From positions 62,001 through 126,000 of the forward strand of contig JAISUG010000045.1 in the NCBI GenBank assembly GCA_031272185.1: a stretch of DNA of 64,000 nt, in the 5' to 3' direction. The notes under the pieces were generated by a model. It worked only from the letters and a program-made list of their open reading frames with translations, made no database searches and was not told the DNA's origin. The translations under genes were made by a program, and so were the position numbers. Source of the DNA: Lachnospiraceae bacterium (lineage in GTDB: Bacteria; Bacillota; Clostridia; Lachnospirales; Lachnospiraceae). Shown piece by piece: positions 1 to 8,485 of the stretch. Every line of letters starts with the position of its first letter. The stretch's first letter is position 1.

Positions 1-1
1 C

Positions 2-805
2 GGGAAACTGCCCTGCGTGGCGCAGACCGAGGAAATCATCACCAGCCACAACCTGGCCAACGTGGCGGCCATCATCACGGAGCCGGCATGCGGCGCCGGC
101 ACCATCGTGCCGCCGAAAGAGTACCTCCCGCAGATCGAGGACATGAAGAACCGCCTGGGGATACTCTGGATCGTGGACGAGGTGCTGATGGGGTTCGGGC
201 GGCTGGGCGAATGGTTCGGCTACCAGGCCATGGCGGACCGCCCGGTGAAGCCGGATATGATCACATGCGCAAAAGGGATCAGCAGCTCCGCGTTGCCCCT
301 GGGTGCGGTGGTGGTGAGCCGGGAGATCGCCGACTTCATGGACAGCATACGCTGGAACCACGTGTCCACGTTTGCCGGGCACCCGCTGCCGCTGGCCGCG
401 GCGAAAGCGAACCTGCGCTACATGCAAAAGATCGGGCTGCCGGCACTGGCCAAGGAAGCGGGGGAGTATTTCAGGCGGTGCCTGGGGCAGCTGGCGGACA
501 GGTACCACACCATCGGGATGTTCGCCGGGGAGGGGATGTTCTTCCAGCTGGAAATCGTGAAAGACCGGTCCACCCGGGAGCCGTTCGTGGGGGAGGACCG
601 TTTCACCACATTCACGGGGGACACCAGCCGCTGGCCGGTGCACCTCATCAGCGCATACGCAGCGGAGAAAAACGTGCTGGTGGGCGGGTTCGTGCCCAAC
701 ACACTGCGCATGGGCGGCGCCTGCAACACAACCAGGGACGAGCTGGATGCAGTGGTGGATGCGCTGGACTACGCATTCGGCAGGATGGAAGCGGAGCTGT
801 GCTGA
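2..805 (+). CDS. Class III (omega-amino acid) aminotransferase, 5' part missing
   Basis: This is the C-terminal 267 residues of a PLP-dependent class III aminotransferase, which moves an amino group from an omega- or beta-amino acid to a keto acid. The frame is open to the window edge, so the start lies outside. The frame shows the PLP-binding Asp region (WIVDEVLMGFGRLG) and the Schiff-base Lys in MITCAKGISSS. It also has the STFAGHPLPLAAAKA stretch typical of taurine/beta-alanine/GABA-type members. The substrate cannot be read from sequence. A GABA-like role would fit the neighbouring 4-hydroxybutyrate CoA-transferase, but that gene is convergent, so this is inference. The last 29 bases of the coding region are copied 69 bases downstream, giving a second in-phase TGA. 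Confidence 0.85.
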   Translation, partial: GKLPCVAQTEEIITSHNLANVAAIITEPACGAGTIVPPKEYLPQIEDMKNRLGILWIVDEVLMGFGRLGEWFGYQAMADRPVKPDMITCAKGISSSALPLGAVVVSREIADFMDSIRWNHVSTFAGHPLPLAAAKANLRYMQKIGLPALAKEAGEYFRRCLGQLADRYHTIGMFAGEGMFFQLEIVKDRSTREPFVGEDRFTTFTGDTSRWPVHLISAYAAEKNVLVGGFVPNTLRMGGACNTTRDELDAVVDALDYAFGRMEAELC

Positions 806-871
806 TGCTCCATGTCATCAGCCTCTGCGAGAGTTTCCTGTGCATTCGGCAAGATGGAAGCGGAGCTGTGA
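773..871. repeat. Direct repeat pair at the aminotransferase 3' end (offset 69)
   Basis: The 29 bases at 773–801 recur at 842–870 with one mismatch, separated by 40 unrelated bases. The copy nearest the gene ends in its TGA (803–805), and the second copy runs into another TGA (869–871). The region 806–898 holds nothing else recognisable. Confidence 0.9.
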
Positions 872-898
872 TGACGGGGCGGGCGCACCGTCGGTTCG

Positions 899-2200
899 TC
901 ACCACAGCATGAGCCGGTTCGCAGCCCTGCGCAGCTCGCCCCTGAAGTCCGGGTGGGCGATGCCTATGAGCTCGTTCACCCGGTCCCGGATATTCAATCC
1001 CCGCAGGTATGCGGTCCCGTACTCCGTGACCACGTAGTCTATGTCGTTGCGGCTGAGCGTCACCACGGAACCCAAGGGCAGCTGGGCGACGATGTTCGAC
1101 ACCACCCCGTCCTTGGTCTGGGCTGTGGACTTGATGGCGATGATGTTGCGGCCGCCCTTGGAATGTGACGCGCCCAGGGACATGTCCTCCTGGCCGCCGC
1201 TGCCGCTGTACTGGAGGGAGCCGATGGACTCCGAGCACACCTGGCCCCCCAGGTCCACGCAGAATGCGGAGTTGATGGCGGTGAAACGGTCGTTTTGCGC
1301 CACGGTCATGGGGTGGTTGCAGTGCCTCGCCTGCATCATCAGCACGTCGGGGTTTTCTCTCACCATGTCGTAGAGCCGCTGGGTCCCCAGCGCGAAGACG
1401 CCCACCATCTTGCCGGGGTGGAGGGACTTTTTCCTGCCGGTGATGACACCGGCCTCCACCAGGTCCACCATGCTGTTGGTGAACATCTCCGTGTGCACGC
1501 CCAGGTCGTGCTTGCCCAGGAGGTTATGTGCCACGGCGTCGGGGATGCCGCCGATCCCCAGCTGGATGGTGTCGCCGTCATGTACCAGGCCGGCGATATA
1601 GCCGCCTATGGTCCGCTCCTTGTCCGAGATCTCCCCCGGTTCCAGGATGGGCAGTGGGCTGTCTGCCTCCACGACGGCGCCCACCTGTGAGATGTGGACT
1701 TCATTGTCGCCGAATGTGACGGGGAGGTTGCGGTTGACTTCCAGTATGATGCGATCTGCCGCCTGGGCGGCCTCCTTTTCGTGGAGGTTGCACAGGGAGA
1801 GGCGCAGCACGCCATGTTCGTCCATAGGGGTGGCCGCGGCGATGCACACCAGGGGCCGGTGGCGTTCGATCCACCGGCCGGTGCCGTAGTGTAGGTGGGA
1901 GGGCACCACGTGCATCGTGCCCCGTCGCTGGGCCTGGCGCGCCGCAGCCAGCATGAACACCGTGTCGTTGCAGAACGTTTCGCCATAGGCGGGGTCGGTC
2001 TGGAAGGGGTAAACGCCCACCCCCAGGCCGTTCATGGCGGTGATGCCGTGCACCTTGCCATGGAGGTGGTGGAACACCCCCATGACGTGGGAAGGCTCGT
2101 TGGCCCCGCCGCCGAATATCACATTGTCATGGTCCCGGATGAGGGACAGCGCACCCTCCGGGTCGGTGAGTTTCGAGCGGTACAAGTCGCGGATATCCAT
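899..2200 (-). CDS. abfT: 4-hydroxybutyrate CoA-transferase (acetyl-CoA hydrolase/transferase family)
   Basis: This 433-residue cytosolic enzyme is of the acetyl-CoA hydrolase/transferase (Cat2/AbfT) family. It exchanges CoA from acetyl- or butyryl-CoA onto 4-hydroxybutyrate or a similar short acid. The family's covalent-intermediate glutamate is visible as Glu238 in VHTEMFTNSMVDL, matching Glu238 reported for the Clostridium aminobutyricum enzyme. The glycine-rich CoA-binding loop LGIGGIPDAVA precedes it. The length is normal. The ATG at 2200 is preceded by an AAAGGGGGG ribosome site. The product of AbfT is the substrate of the AbfD-like dehydratase at 9.5–11.1 kb, so the two probably act together although they are not in one operon. 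A butyrate:acetate CoA-transferase role is the main alternative. Confidence 0.85.
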   Translation of the reverse strand: MDIRDLYRSKLTDPEGALSLIRDHDNVIFGGGANEPSHVMGVFHHLHGKVHGITAMNGLGVGVYPFQTDPAYGETFCNDTVFMLAAARQAQRRGTMHVVPSHLHYGTGRWIERHRPLVCIAAATPMDEHGVLRLSLCNLHEKEAAQAADRIILEVNRNLPVTFGDNEVHISQVGAVVEADSPLPILEPGEISDKERTIGGYIAGLVHDGDTIQLGIGGIPDAVAHNLLGKHDLGVHTEMFTNSMVDLVEAGVITGRKKSLHPGKMVGVFALGTQRLYDMVRENPDVLMMQARHCNHPMTVAQNDRFTAINSAFCVDLGGQVCSESIGSLQYSGSGGQEDMSLGASHSKGGRNIIAIKSTAQTKDGVVSNIVAQLPLGSVVTLSRNDIDYVVTEYGTAYLRGLNIRDRVNELIGIAHPDFRGELRRAANRLMLW

Positions 2201-2366
2201 GGACAGACACCCCCCTTTTGGTTGTGCGGCGCAAACCTTTTCCCCAGAAACTCATCGTCCGCCCTTGTAAATGCCGGAGCCTATGTGCATCTGCGGCTGC
2301 ATCCGTCACATTCCCGCCGGGAAGAGCGCGGGCGGATCGAGGTGTCCGCCGGAGCTGCCTTGTTCG

Positions 2367-3824
2367 TCACGCCCCCGCCGGGAAGAGCAACAGCGCGAAG
2401 ATCCCGGTGATGACGATGGAGAGGATCATCCTCTCGACCCATATGACCACCAGGTCGGAGAACTTCACCGGCACGTCCGTGGCCATGAGGCAGGGCACGA
2501 AGCTCGCCAGGAAGATGATGCTGGTCACGGGGATGACCGCCAGCATGTAGCGTATGCGCAGGCTCCACTCGCCCACTTTCACCATGAGTGCGGGGATGGT
2601 CAGCTCCACGAAGGACACCACCGCGCCGGTGGATGCCAGGGATGCTTCCTCATGGCCCAGGCAGATACGCATGAATGGGTAGAATACGTAGCCTATCCAT
2701 TTGAGTACGGGCGTAAACGTGTAAAGGATCACGCCGAATGTGCCGAAGAATGCGGTGCCTGACGCCACGGTGCCCAGCACGCCGATGGTCTCTTTCATGA
2801 TGAACGCTATGCGCTTGCCCACGTGTTCCTGGGTGTCGGCGATTTCCAGGGCCTCCTGCCAAGCCACTTTGAAGAGGTCCTTTTTGATCTGGCGCTCCGG
2901 GTTTGGGGTGACGCCCTCATAGTAGTCGTCCGGCACCTTGCTCAGGGGGTAGATCCGCACGCCGATGAGGGACACCAGCAGGGTGATGAGGAATGCGGTC
3001 CAGAAATACAGGTTCCAGAGCCCCCGCTCGATGAGGCCGGTGTTGGTGGCCAGCACCAGCAAAAACCCCACGGAAACGGTGGAAAGGGACGTGCCGATGA
3101 CCTGGGCCTCGCGGTTGGTCATGCGGCCGGTCTTGTACTGGTCGTTGATGGCGATGTGGCCCACGGAGAAATTGCCCAGGAATGCGCTGACCATGATGAC
3201 GGCGGCGCGGCCGGGGAGCTTGAAGACGGGGCGCATGATGGGACGCACGATGACGCCCACGAAGTCAACCAGGCCATAGTCCACCAGGAAAGGCAGGACC
3301 AGGGAGGCGGCAGGTATGGAGATGCAGATGGACACCAGGATGTTGGCCATGATGAAGGTGGCCAGGTTCGCGCCGCCCAGGGAGGCGATGGGGATGAACA
3401 GCCACTGCATGAAGCCCGGGTGCCAACCCAGGTAGATGTCCACGATCATGAATGTCAGCATGATGAAGCCGATGATCTTGAAAACCGCGAAGGTCGCGGC
3501 GACTTTGGTGGTGTGCCAGAATTTGCCGGGGCGCAGCACGAAGAGGTCCACGATGCTATAGACGCCGATAGCCCATACCACGAAGGGCATCGCCTTGAAG
3601 TTGCCCGTGTAGAGCGCGGCCTTGATGAAGTTGGTCAGGTGGGACACCAGGACATTGGACTGGCCCGCCACGGCCCCCCAATGCCAGAGGCCCAGGTTGA
3701 GTTGGTAGCTTGGCAACGGCACATTGATGAAGAATGCGAATACGCCGAACGCGGAAAAAATGATGAACTTCAATGTAGTCGCTAAGGAATACGTCTTAGC
3801 TTTTGTTCCCCCTCCAGATCCCAT
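2367..3824 (-). CDS. YjiH family membrane protein (nucleoside-recognition GATE domain)
   Basis: This 485-residue polytopic membrane protein starts with a short basic cytoplasmic tail and a first membrane helix (LKFIIFSAFGVFAFFINVPL). About ten further hydrophobic segments follow. Sequence style and length match the YjiH family, whose GATE domain is shared with nucleoside transporters and spore maturation proteins SpmA/B. The solute is unknown. The region AFLGNFSVGHIAINDQY and the conserved glycine/proline-rich segments fall in the middle of the GATE core. It is read from its own promoter at 4014–4042, and 166 bases separate it from the downstream CoA-transferase, so cotranscription with abfT is plausible. 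A carboxylate or hydroxy-acid carrier role would fit the neighbour but is only inference. Confidence 0.75.
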   Translation of the reverse strand: MGSGGGTKAKTYSLATTLKFIIFSAFGVFAFFINVPLPSYQLNLGLWHWGAVAGQSNVLVSHLTNFIKAALYTGNFKAMPFVVWAIGVYSIVDLFVLRPGKFWHTTKVAATFAVFKIIGFIMLTFMIVDIYLGWHPGFMQWLFIPIASLGGANLATFIMANILVSICISIPAASLVLPFLVDYGLVDFVGVIVRPIMRPVFKLPGRAAVIMVSAFLGNFSVGHIAINDQYKTGRMTNREAQVIGTSLSTVSVGFLLVLATNTGLIERGLWNLYFWTAFLITLLVSLIGVRIYPLSKVPDDYYEGVTPNPERQIKKDLFKVAWQEALEIADTQEHVGKRIAFIMKETIGVLGTVASGTAFFGTFGVILYTFTPVLKWIGYVFYPFMRICLGHEEASLASTGAVVSFVELTIPALMVKVGEWSLRIRYMLAVIPVTSIIFLASFVPCLMATDVPVKFSDLVVIWVERMILSIVITGIFALLLFPAGA

Positions 3825-4013
3825 AACGAGTACCTTCCTTCCTTCTTATCTCGCGTGTTTTTATCCTGGGTGGAAGCTACAGGCAAAAATGCCATGGCCG
3901 TTCGTGCGGTCAGGCCGACCTGCTGCTTTTTTGACACATCCCCACCCCCGGGATACATCCCCGCAATGTGAAAAACACACAAAAAAACATACGCCACTCA
4001 CTTTCTCGTATGG

Positions 4014-4042
4014 ATTATAGCCCGAGGAAGGGGGATTGTAAA
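4014..4042 (-). promoter_or_regulatory. Predicted promoter of the YjiH gene
   Basis: On the minus strand, TTTACA (4042–4037) and a perfect TATAAT (4019–4014) are separated by 17 bases, about 190 bases upstream of the start codon. The -35 box sits in a TTTTACAATCC element that recurs before the second crotonase-like gene. The rest of the 3825–4149 gap holds only the htpG tail repeat. Confidence 0.7.
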
Positions 4043-4074
4043 ATCCGATTTATGCATAATGCGCAGTGGGGGAA

Positions 4075-4167
4075 GCACCCATGCCGCCGTGCCAGGGCTG
4101 TGGTTGCGGGTGTATCCAGGCGCCCATCAGCAGCACCCATGCCGCCGCATCACGGCTGTGGTTGCGG
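4075..4167. repeat. Direct repeat pair at the htpG 3' end (offset 58)
   Basis: A 35-base segment at 4133–4167, containing the htpG stop codon and the codons for its Pro-Gln tail, recurs at 4075–4109 with a few mismatches. In the distal copy the stop codon is changed to a sense codon (TGG on the minus strand). Confidence 0.85.
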
Positions 4168-6510
4168 GGCGGGGGCGCTTGCTTGGTCTTCCACCAGCAG
4201 TGTCAGGATCTCTTCGCTGCGGGCGAGGAAGTTCTCCATGTCTTCTGGGCCCAGCGCTTGCTGCGCCAGGAGGGCGATGTCCAGCAGGTGGTTGAGCAAT
4301 ATGGAAGATTTGGAGGGGATGTCGGCGCCAGGTGCAGGGGCATCCCCCGGGGCATTGGCGCCGGGTGCAGGGGCATCCCCCGGGGCGTCGGTGGGCGGCG
4401 CGGGGTTTGTCTGCGGGCCGCCTGTGCCCAGCGCGAGGGTTGCCTGCGGGCCGCCTGTGCCCAGCGCTGGGGTTGCCTGCGGGCCGCCTGTGGGCGGCGC
4501 GGGGTTTGCCTGTGGGCCGCCTGTGCCCAGTGCGGCGGCCACGATGGGGTTTGCCAGGTTGAAGAGCAGTGTCTTGGCGGCCGCGGGGGCGGCATCTGCG
4601 CCAGTGCCGGGGGCGGATGGGGTTGCGGTCCCCTTGGTGGCGGGTGTGGAAGGGTTCGCTGCGGGCGCCGCCTGCCGGACGCCGGTGCCGTGCGCCTTGT
4701 GGCCGTAGAGTTCCATCATGTCCGCCATGCGGCGGGCGTTTTCGTCGTTGACGATGAGAGCGGAGACATCCCGGAAAGCCAGGCGGGTAAAGCGCGGCGC
4801 GATATCGCCCAGGCGGGGGCCGATGCAGTCCAGGACGCGCCTTTCCCACTGTTTGGCGTTGCGCACGTCCCCTGCTGTCAGTTCCCCGCCGTAGATGGCG
4901 CCGATGTCGGAGTCGATGCGGGTGAAGCTGCATTTGGGGTAAAGCGTCTCGAAACGGAAAAGCAGCGGCTGGTCTATCACATGGTCGAAGAGCAGCGCAT
5001 TGACGCCACATTCCCGGAAGATGCGGATATAGTGTGCCTGGTCCAGTGCGTCCGAGGCGTAGTATATGGTGGAACGGGGCGCAGTCTCATGCAGGTACTC
5101 GTCGATGGTGAGGTATCTGCCTGTGATGTCCTCAAATATGATGCGTTTCATCATCACCCCGGCGAAGGTCTTGTCCTGCATCACCCCGTACTTCACGAAG
5201 GCATTGAGCTCGGGCCAGTATTTTTCGAAATCCCCCCGACTTTTCGCAAACATCTCGTAGAGGGCGATGGACACTTCCTGGGACAGGCACTCGTAGATCC
5301 GGTGCAGCGCATCGGGCCCGGAGTCTTCCCGGACGTCGGAGCGGGAGACCGCCAGGGGCAGGTCGTCGCACTCCAGGATGCCGCTTTGGAGGTTCACGAA
5401 TTTCGGGATGAGGGAGGGGATGTTCTTGCCCACGTAGACCCCCCGGTTGTAGATATGCACCTGCCCATCCAGTTCCTCGGTGCCGTATTTGGTGTCCCGG
5501 AAGAACAGAGCGCCCCGGATGCCGATGTCGATGCTCGAAAAGGGCAGCCAGAAGAGGGGGTCCTTCGTGTCGCCGAAAAACCCTTTGTAAAATGCTGCCA
5601 CGTCCGGCTCTGTGACCGTATCCGGGTTTTGGCGCCAGATGGGGTTTGGGTGGTTTATCTGCACCGGGTCTTGGCCCGGAACCAAGAAGGCCACGGGGTA
5701 GTGGGAGAATATGAAATATTTGCGCAGCGCCGCCAGCGCATGTCGGGGATCCCGCAGGTATGGGTTGCCTTCGTTGAGGTAAAGGATCACATCGGTGCCG
5801 ATGTCTTCTTTGCCGCAGGAACCCATGGTGAAGTTCATGTCGGCGGTGCAGTCCCAGCGCACGGCGCCCTCACCGGGGCCCCCGGTGCATGACCGTGTCT
5901 CGATGGCCACGTGGTCGGCGTACATGAATGCGGAGTAGAACCCCACGCCGAAATGCCCGATGATGCCGCCTTGGCCGCGGGCGTCGGAGCGCTTCACGAA
6001 CTCCCGGGCGCCGGAGAATGCGATGGTGTTGATGTATTTTTGGACTTGCTCGTATGTCATGCCGATGCCATTGTCAGAAAAGGTGAGTGTCTTGGCGGCG
6101 GCGTCCAGTGTGACCAGCACCCGGGGGGAGAAGCGCACGTGGGGGCCGGAGCCAAGTTCTGTTGCGGCAGCGGCGCCGGCCACAGCCCCGTCGCCACCGT
6201 CTGATACCTCCCCTGGGGGCAGCGGATGAGCTAGGGATGCGCCGCCGGCACCGGCGGTGTCTTGCTCAAGTGCGAATGCCCCCTGTGCGCGCTTTTCTAT
6301 GGCGTCCAGCGCATTGGACCCCAGTTCCCGGAACACTATGTCAGGCTCGGTGTAGAGCCAGTTTTTCAGGATGGAGAAAAGGTTGTCGCCGGCGATGGAC
6401 AATGTGCCGTTTTCCCCGTGGCTGCCCGTATGGACGGCCTGGCTATCCGACGGGGCAGTATGGTTTTTTGCGTGGGGGGTGTTGGAACGGTTATCGTTTG
6501 TGGCGCTCAT
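4150..6510 (-). CDS. htpG: Hsp90-family chaperone HtpG with large low-complexity insertions
   Basis: This is an ATP-dependent cytosolic chaperone of the Hsp90 family. The N-terminal GHKL ATPase motifs are clear: catalytic Glu in FRELGSNALDAIEK (residues 60–73), DNGIGM (146–151), the glycine lid GHFGVGFYSAF (from 185) and GTDVILYL. The middle domain follows (RGVYVGKNIPSLIPKF, then SREDVREDSG-like SRSDVREDSG). At 786 residues it is about 150 longer than usual HtpG. An Ala/Gly-rich insert sits at about 80–123 within the ATPase domain. A second insert of GTGGPQA and DAPGDAPAPGA repeats at about 655–730 replaces part of the C-terminal dimerisation region. Whether it still dimerises normally is unknown. 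The ATG at 6510 follows a GGAGG site. Confidence 0.88.
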   Translation of the reverse strand: MSATNDNRSNTPHAKNHTAPSDSQAVHTGSHGENGTLSIAGDNLFSILKNWLYTEPDIVFRELGSNALDAIEKRAQGAFALEQDTAGAGGASLAHPLPPGEVSDGGDGAVAGAAAATELGSGPHVRFSPRVLVTLDAAAKTLTFSDNGIGMTYEQVQKYINTIAFSGAREFVKRSDARGQGGIIGHFGVGFYSAFMYADHVAIETRSCTGGPGEGAVRWDCTADMNFTMGSCGKEDIGTDVILYLNEGNPYLRDPRHALAALRKYFIFSHYPVAFLVPGQDPVQINHPNPIWRQNPDTVTEPDVAAFYKGFFGDTKDPLFWLPFSSIDIGIRGALFFRDTKYGTEELDGQVHIYNRGVYVGKNIPSLIPKFVNLQSGILECDDLPLAVSRSDVREDSGPDALHRIYECLSQEVSIALYEMFAKSRGDFEKYWPELNAFVKYGVMQDKTFAGVMMKRIIFEDITGRYLTIDEYLHETAPRSTIYYASDALDQAHYIRIFRECGVNALLFDHVIDQPLLFRFETLYPKCSFTRIDSDIGAIYGGELTAGDVRNAKQWERRVLDCIGPRLGDIAPRFTRLAFRDVSALIVNDENARRMADMMELYGHKAHGTGVRQAAPAANPSTPATKGTATPSAPGTGADAAPAAAKTLLFNLANPIVAAALGTGGPQANPAPPTGGPQATPALGTGGPQATLALGTGGPQTNPAPPTDAPGDAPAPGANAPGDAPAPGADIPSKSSILLNHLLDIALLAQQALGPEDMENFLARSEEILTLLVEDQASAPAPQPQP
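4325..4545. repeat. Coding tandem repeats inside htpG
   Basis: Imperfect units encode GTGGPQA(N/T)PA-type and APGDAPAPGA-type blocks, in frame with htpG. Several units are identical over 20 or more bases, so they look recently amplified. Confidence 0.85.
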
Positions 6511-6525
6511 AAATACCTCCTACGT

Positions 6526-6570
6526 GCGCTATGCCTACGGGCGCTATGCCTACGGGCATAATGCCTATAA
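6526..6570. repeat. Three tandem 15-base units upstream of htpG
   Basis: Units GCGCTATGCCTACGG at 6526–6540 and 6541–6555 are identical, and a degenerate third lies at 6556–6570. They lie 16–60 bases upstream of the htpG start codon, where a promoter or leader would be expected. No CIRCE-type inverted repeat was seen. Confidence 0.85.
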
Positions 6571-6696
6571 GCACTATAATTGCCTTGGTGGATTCAATGT
6601 GGGATGACACCCACACCATTGACCGCAGGCCCATTATATCAAATACCATGGCATATTGTACAGGGAATCCGCTGATTTGGCAATGTAGATTATGCA

Positions 6697-6726
6697 TTGT
6701 ACAATTCGCCGCCGAGGTGCTATGCT
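6697..6726 (+). promoter_or_regulatory. Predicted promoter of the first crotonase-like gene, with palindrome
   Basis: TTGTAC (6697–6702), an 18-base spacer and TATGCT (6721–6726). The -35 hexamer lies inside the perfect palindrome ATTGTACAAT (6696–6705), and a half-copy ATTGTACA lies 41 bases upstream at 6655–6662. The leader to the start codon at 7031 would be about 300 bases. Confidence 0.6.
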
Positions 6727-6747
6727 GAATCCACAATGCGAGCGGGC

Positions 6748-6856
6748 GATTCGCAGGTTTGCTTGTGCAATTTCGTGTACGTCGGAATACAGGATGCTGG
6801 TGCAGTGCGTGATCGACCGTGATTCGCAGGTTTGCTTGTGCAATTTCGTGTACGTC
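6748..6856. repeat. Perfect 36-base direct repeat pair (offset 73)
   Basis: 36 bases at 6748–6783 recur without mismatch at 6821–6856, separated by 37 unrelated bases. The pair lies in the long leader of the first crotonase-like gene. Confidence 0.92.
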
Positions 6857-6880
6857 AGACTGCAGAGGGGTGGGCGAAAG

Positions 6881-6975
6881 GAACGAGGCAGCGCGAGAAC
6901 CAAGCAGCGAACGGGCGAAGCGGCGCAGGAACGAGGCAGCGCGATGACCAAGCAGCGAACGGGCGAAGCGGCGCA
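6881..6975. repeat. 48-base tandem duplication
   Basis: The units 6881–6928 and 6929–6975 are nearly identical (consecutive, no spacer). A decayed third unit runs toward 7010. The AGGAGGG ribosome site of the next gene follows directly. Confidence 0.88.
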
Positions 6976-7030
6976 AAGTCGAAGTGGAGCAAAGTCTAAG
7001 CAGCGCGGAAACAAAGGAGGGAAGGGTACA

Positions 7031-7921
7031 ATGTCTGAAGCAAAGAAAACAAACACCAGTTATGTGAAGTGGCCGACGTTCGAGGAGATCGTGGAGATGT
7101 TCAAGGAGCACTTCATCATCACCCGCCGGGAGGACGGCGTGGTCACGGTGCGCATGCACACATTGGGCGGGCCGCTGATCTGGTCCATGGAGCTCCATGA
7201 CGCCATCGGGAAGCTGTGGCGTATCCTGGGCACCGACAGGGAAACGGAGATGGTCATCTTTACCGGCACGGGCAACATCTGGGTGAGCGATTTCGAGGCG
7301 GCCAGCTGGGCGCCTGAAGCCGATGACGCCGGGATGACGCGCTACAACCACATGTTCGTGGATGGGCGCCGCATGATCATCGCCATGATCTCCGACGTGG
7401 AAGTCCCCACCCTGGGCGTGCTCTCCGGTTCCGGCGGCCACACGGAGCTGGCATTGATGTGCGACCTGGCTATCGCCGCGGATGACATCACGGTGCTGGA
7501 CCCCCACATGCTGCCAGGGGTCAACAACGTGCCCGGCGACGGCATCCACAGCTGTTTCTTCGAGCTGATGCCCCCCAGGTTCGCCAACTGGTACCTGATG
7601 ACCGGGTCGAACCTAAGCCCCCAGGACCTGGTGAAGTTCGGCATGGTTTCCGAGGTGGTGCCCAGGGAGAAGCTCATGGATCGCGCCTACGAGATCGCCG
7701 ACATGCTCATGGCCCAGAACCGGGTGGCGCGCCGCCTCACCGCACAGCTGGTGAAGCGCAACTGGAAGAAACGCATCGCGGACGACCTGGACATGGCGTT
7801 TGGCACCGAGCTGTTCGGGATGTTCTGTGCGGACGAGCTGCATTCCAACTTGACGAGCATCATCGGGCACCTCAACATGGAAGGAAAGATCGACCCGCCT
7901 TTCGTGGGAAAGCTCAGATGA
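7031..7921 (+). CDS. Crotonase-fold protein, paralogue 1 (atypical active site)
   Basis: This 296-residue enoyl-CoA hydratase/isomerase superfamily protein acts on an unidentified acyl-CoA. The oxyanion-hole/first-acid segment is present (SGSGGHTELALMCDLAIAADD, with Glu139). The position of the second catalytic Glu, normally in PExxLGxxPG, reads DPHMLPG with His159. A plain hydratase reaction is therefore doubtful; an isomerase, hydrolase or lyase activity is possible. The ATG at 7031 was chosen because the paralogue downstream starts with the same residues and both have AGGAGGG sites. The frame stays open upstream to 6692 through repeat-derived sequence, which is unlikely to be translated. 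It shares about nine residues in ten with the copy at 8486–9376. Confidence 0.8.
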   Translation: MSEAKKTNTSYVKWPTFEEIVEMFKEHFIITRREDGVVTVRMHTLGGPLIWSMELHDAIGKLWRILGTDRETEMVIFTGTGNIWVSDFEAASWAPEADDAGMTRYNHMFVDGRRMIIAMISDVEVPTLGVLSGSGGHTELALMCDLAIAADDITVLDPHMLPGVNNVPGDGIHSCFFELMPPRFANWYLMTGSNLSPQDLVKFGMVSEVVPREKLMDRAYEIADMLMAQNRVARRLTAQLVKRNWKKRIADDLDMAFGTELFGMFCADELHSNLTSIIGHLNMEGKIDPPFVGKLR

Positions 7922-7965
7922 TGATGGGGCATGTGACACACAGGTGACGTCGCAGGTCACTCCCC

Positions 7966-8126
7966 GGCCGGCCGATGGCCGTCGGGCCCGCCCCGATACC
8001 GGGGTGATCTGCAACCATGTGGCTTGATCGGAAGGACTTCGTGGCATGGCCGGCCGATGGGCCGTCGGGCCCTCCCCGGCGCCGGGGTGATCTGCAACCA
8101 TGTGACTTGATCGGAAAGACTTCATG
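7966..8126. repeat. 82-base tandem duplication between the crotonase-like paralogues
   Basis: The unit 7966–8047 is followed directly by a second copy, 8048–8126, with roughly a tenth of the bases changed. Each unit carries a GGCCGATGGSCCGTCGGGCC dyad able to form a hairpin, so it could act as a repeated transcript-end or processing element. The remainder of the 7922–8485 gap holds the promoter at 8226–8254. Confidence 0.88.
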
Positions 8127-8225
8127 AAAAGGGCGGCGGATGGGCCATTAAGGCGGCTTCTGTGTGTAATTTTGCACAATTTGGCCGCCGGACCATCCGC
8201 CGTTGTTGCAATGCAGAATGTGAAT

Positions 8226-8254
8226 TTTACAATCCGCAGGAATTGGATTATGCT
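8226..8254 (+). promoter_or_regulatory. Predicted promoter of the second crotonase-like gene
   Basis: TTTACA (8226–8231), a 17-base spacer and TATGCT (8249–8254), the same -10 as paralogue 1. The -35 box is part of TTTTACAATCC, also found at the YjiH promoter. The start codon is 232 bases downstream. Confidence 0.62.
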
Positions 8255-8485
8255 AAAAGGGCAAAGATGAGCCGCAAAGGCACTGCTGATTTGTCGAAAG
8301 TCACAATATAGCGAAGGAAGCCGGGGACGCACCACGGCGGAAACCGACACCCTATGGCCCCGGAAACCGGCATCGCCATGCACCGAAGACGGCATCCGGC
8401 GGACCGGCACATGCAAGAGGCGGCGAGATACGAAGAGATGGTAACAAGCAGCAAAAACAAACCATATTTCTTAGGAGGGAATCCC

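Noticed and set aside
4066..5892. Long plus-strand open frame opposite htpG
   Set aside because: It is the antisense frame of a GC-rich conserved gene, has no family features and lacks a ribosome site. Similar long antisense frames opposite the reductase, thiolase and ABC genes were rejected for the same reason.
6748..6856. A minimal CRISPR array (two 36-base repeats, one 37-base spacer)
   Set aside because: The repeat sequence is different at every locus with this geometry, no cas gene is in the window and no array has more than one spacer-like interval. It is reported as a repeat module instead.
6692..7030. N-terminal extension of the first crotonase-like protein
   Set aside because: The frame is open but consists of leader repeats and covers the predicted promoter. 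The paralogue starts at the equivalent of 7031 with the same ribosome site.
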